Shown here one piece after another: positions 62,748 to 64,000 of a stretch of 64,000 nucleotides of DNA. Numbering within the stretch: the stretch's first letter is position 1; each line of letters starts with the position of its first letter. A program made the translations under genes and the position numbers. Source of the DNA: Melioribacteraceae bacterium (GTDB lineage Bacteria > Bacteroidota > Ignavibacteria > Ignavibacteriales > Melioribacteraceae). Under the pieces are notes generated by a model. That model did no database searches, was not told where the DNA came from, and saw only the letters and a program-made list of their open reading frames with translations. The stretch lies in contig JAKIUC010000003.1 in the NCBI GenBank assembly GCA_021647785.1, positions 1 through 64,000 of the forward strand, written 5' to 3'.

Positions 62748-64000
62748 TCAGAAGATATTATTTAGAACTGACTCTAATTTATCACGTAGAATTGGTTTAG
62801 ATATAAAATCTGTAAAACCAGCAGTGATAAATCGCTCTCTATCGCCAGGAAGCACATAAGCTGTAACCGCAACTATTGGTACATCTTTATGGCTTTCCAT
62901 TTTTTGAATTGCCCGCAAGGCATCCAATCCGTTGTACTCCCCTTGCAAATTTATATCCATAATTATAAAATCGTAAACTCTTGATTGTAAAAGTGGTATT
63001 GCCTTTTCAAAACTATTTGCAAACTCAATTGTTTTAAGTCCCTTCATCTGAACCTTAAAGAGAATTTGTGAATCTATTTGGTCTTCCACATAAAGACATG
63101 AAAGATTTTCAAAATTAACTTCTTTATCTTCAACTATAGCTTCAGTATCCTTAGTCACTTCTTCTTTTTCTTCTTCCACCGCAGAGGTAGGAACACCCTC
63201 AGCTAATGGAACTTCAGTAACCGGCTGAACATTCTGCTGCGAATTGGATTGAGTATTTACATTTACTTGTACTGTAAAAGGTTCAGTTGGTTTAGTTGAT
63301 TCATCAACTTTTGTTTGCTCGTCAGTATTTACTTCCTCTACTTTAACCTCCGAAGGTTCAATAGTAGGCTCAACTTTAGTTTCAGTTTTAACTGGAGTAG
63401 TTGGTGTTTTATCTTCTTCTATAATTGCTGGTTCCTCAATCACTTGTGGAGTTGCAGCTTTTTTATCATCAAACCTTATCGGAAATGTAAAACCAAATTC
63501 TGTTGGTTCGCCATATTTATTTATTGCACCTTTACTCTCACTAATTAAATGGGATACTTTAATAGCAAAGCGTAACATAAATCTGGATATTCCGTACTTA
63601 TGTCTTATAGTGTTTTCATCTGCTCTAAATATTTCTTGTAAATTTTCAAGCAATTCTTTCGAGATTGAATTCCTATCATCCTTAACAGAAATAACACAAT
63701 GCCCAGGGTCAGTCTGATAAGCTGAAAGATATATTTTCTCATTCTTTGTAGCTCGCATTGCAAACTCGATTAGAAGAGAAATTAGTGATTGTAATTTTGA
63801 TTTATCCGTTTCAAATTTTAACGATGACGAAATTTTTCCGTAAGAGAATTCTTTTTCAAGATTTGATGAAACCTTTGCTATATCATTCTCTATCTGGTCA
63901 ATTAGCTCAACAAAATGAACACTTGTAGGATTTAGTTTAACATGATCTTTTTCAAGTTCAGTATATTGAATTGCATTATCCATTAACTGCAAAAGCGTAC
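62748..64000 (-). CDS. Hybrid histidine kinase, 5' part outside the window
   Basis: The frame is open to the right edge, so the true start lies outside (an internal TTG at 63992 is not a convincing start). Visible part about 417 residues: the end of the dimerisation helix (LLQLMDNAIQYTELE), an HATPase-like domain (about 40-180) in which the N- and G-box motifs are weak (SVKDDRNSI, KYGISRFML), a Glu/Val/Thr-rich linker (about 185-290), and a receiver domain with phosphoacceptor Asp in FIIMDINLQGEYNG, VTAY and a Lys in FISKPI. It may act as a signalling scaffold rather than a strong kinase. Confidence 0.85.
   Translation of the reverse strand, partial: TLLQLMDNAIQYTELEKDHVKLNPTSVHFVELIDQIENDIAKVSSNLEKEFSYGKISSSLKFETDKSKLQSLISLLIEFAMRATKNEKIYLSAYQTDPGHCVISVKDDRNSISKELLENLQEIFRADENTIRHKYGISRFMLRFAIKVSHLISESKGAINKYGEPTEFGFTFPIRFDDKKAATPQVIEEPAIIEEDKTPTTPVKTETKVEPTIEPSEVKVEEVNTDEQTKVDESTKPTEPFTVQVNVNTQSNSQQNVQPVTEVPLAEGVPTSAVEEEKEEVTKDTEAIVEDKEVNFENLSCLYVEDQIDSQILFKVQMKGLKTIEFANSFEKAIPLLQSRVYDFIIMDINLQGEYNGLDALRAIQKMESHKDVPIVAVTAYVLPGDRERFITAGFTDFISKPILRDKLESVLNNIF

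Noticed and set aside
63315-63548. Plus-strand ORF inside the hybrid kinase linker
   Set aside because: Aromatic-rich translation produced by the antisense of a Glu/Thr/Val-rich linker.

Overview
The window is AT-rich (about one third G+C by eye). It reads as a chromosome segment of an Ignavibacteriota-like member of the Fibrobacterota-Chlorobiota-Bacteroidota group. The evidence is four exported proteins ending in a type IX secretion (T9SS) sorting domain with the YQNYPNPFNP signature, plus DUF5686, LolCDE, SPOR and LytTR proteins and few strong Shine-Dalgarno sites. No plasmid or phage backbone is visible.

Layout. 0-0.6 kb: the edge of a probable insertion sequence that truncates a secreted beta-propeller gene. 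0.6-13.3 kb: an export-rich block with three T9SS cargo proteins, including a GH18 chitinase-like enzyme and a roughly 1550-residue LamG/metallopeptidase/CBM9/esterase protein. It also holds a transmembrane AraC-type regulator with an exported CBM9-like sensor, and ferritin, rpmB and yceH. 13.6-16.9 kb: an M49-like lipoprotein, a beta-barrel and an MNT/HEPN pair. 17-21.4 kb: a heat-shock cluster (hsp20, dnaK, hsp20) and birA. 21.4-25.6 kb: a DUF5686 protein, a cysteine desulfurase and four tRNAs (Glu, His, Arg, Pro), with two aberrant tRNA-Arg copies. 25.7-29.2 kb: LolCDE-like lipoprotein exporter. 29.6-37.6 kb: PolX/PHP protein, PAP2-like protein, dusB, an MFS exporter, a phosphoesterase with PQQ-like propeller and a HAD phosphatase. 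37.6-45.5 kb: secreted repeat protein, SPOR protein, MprF C-terminal-like protein, HydE-like radical SAM protein and an NtrC-type regulator. 45.6-57.3 kb: an accessory, repeat-rich zone with a Ycf48-like lipoprotein, a T9SS protein, a LytS/LytTR two-component system, a Fic protein and three copies of an AEC-transporter segment. 57.3-62.7 kb: a minus-strand operon pilin-like, chaperone, usher, manA, AEC transporter. 62.7-64 kb: a hybrid histidine kinase cut by the window edge.

The strongest overall signal is a large population of short GC-rich palindromic repeats in this AT-rich DNA. They sit between genes, replace the anticodon arm in two tRNA-Arg-like copies, and have entered coding regions in frame at T9SS C-termini. 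The duplicated AEC segment gives an apparent empty/filled site pair for one about 100-bp insert. Other candidates for novelty are the membrane-spanning CBM9-AraC regulator, a chaperone-usher operon in a T9SS organism, and same-orientation repeats that follow the 3' ends of accessory genes and flank the Fic gene.
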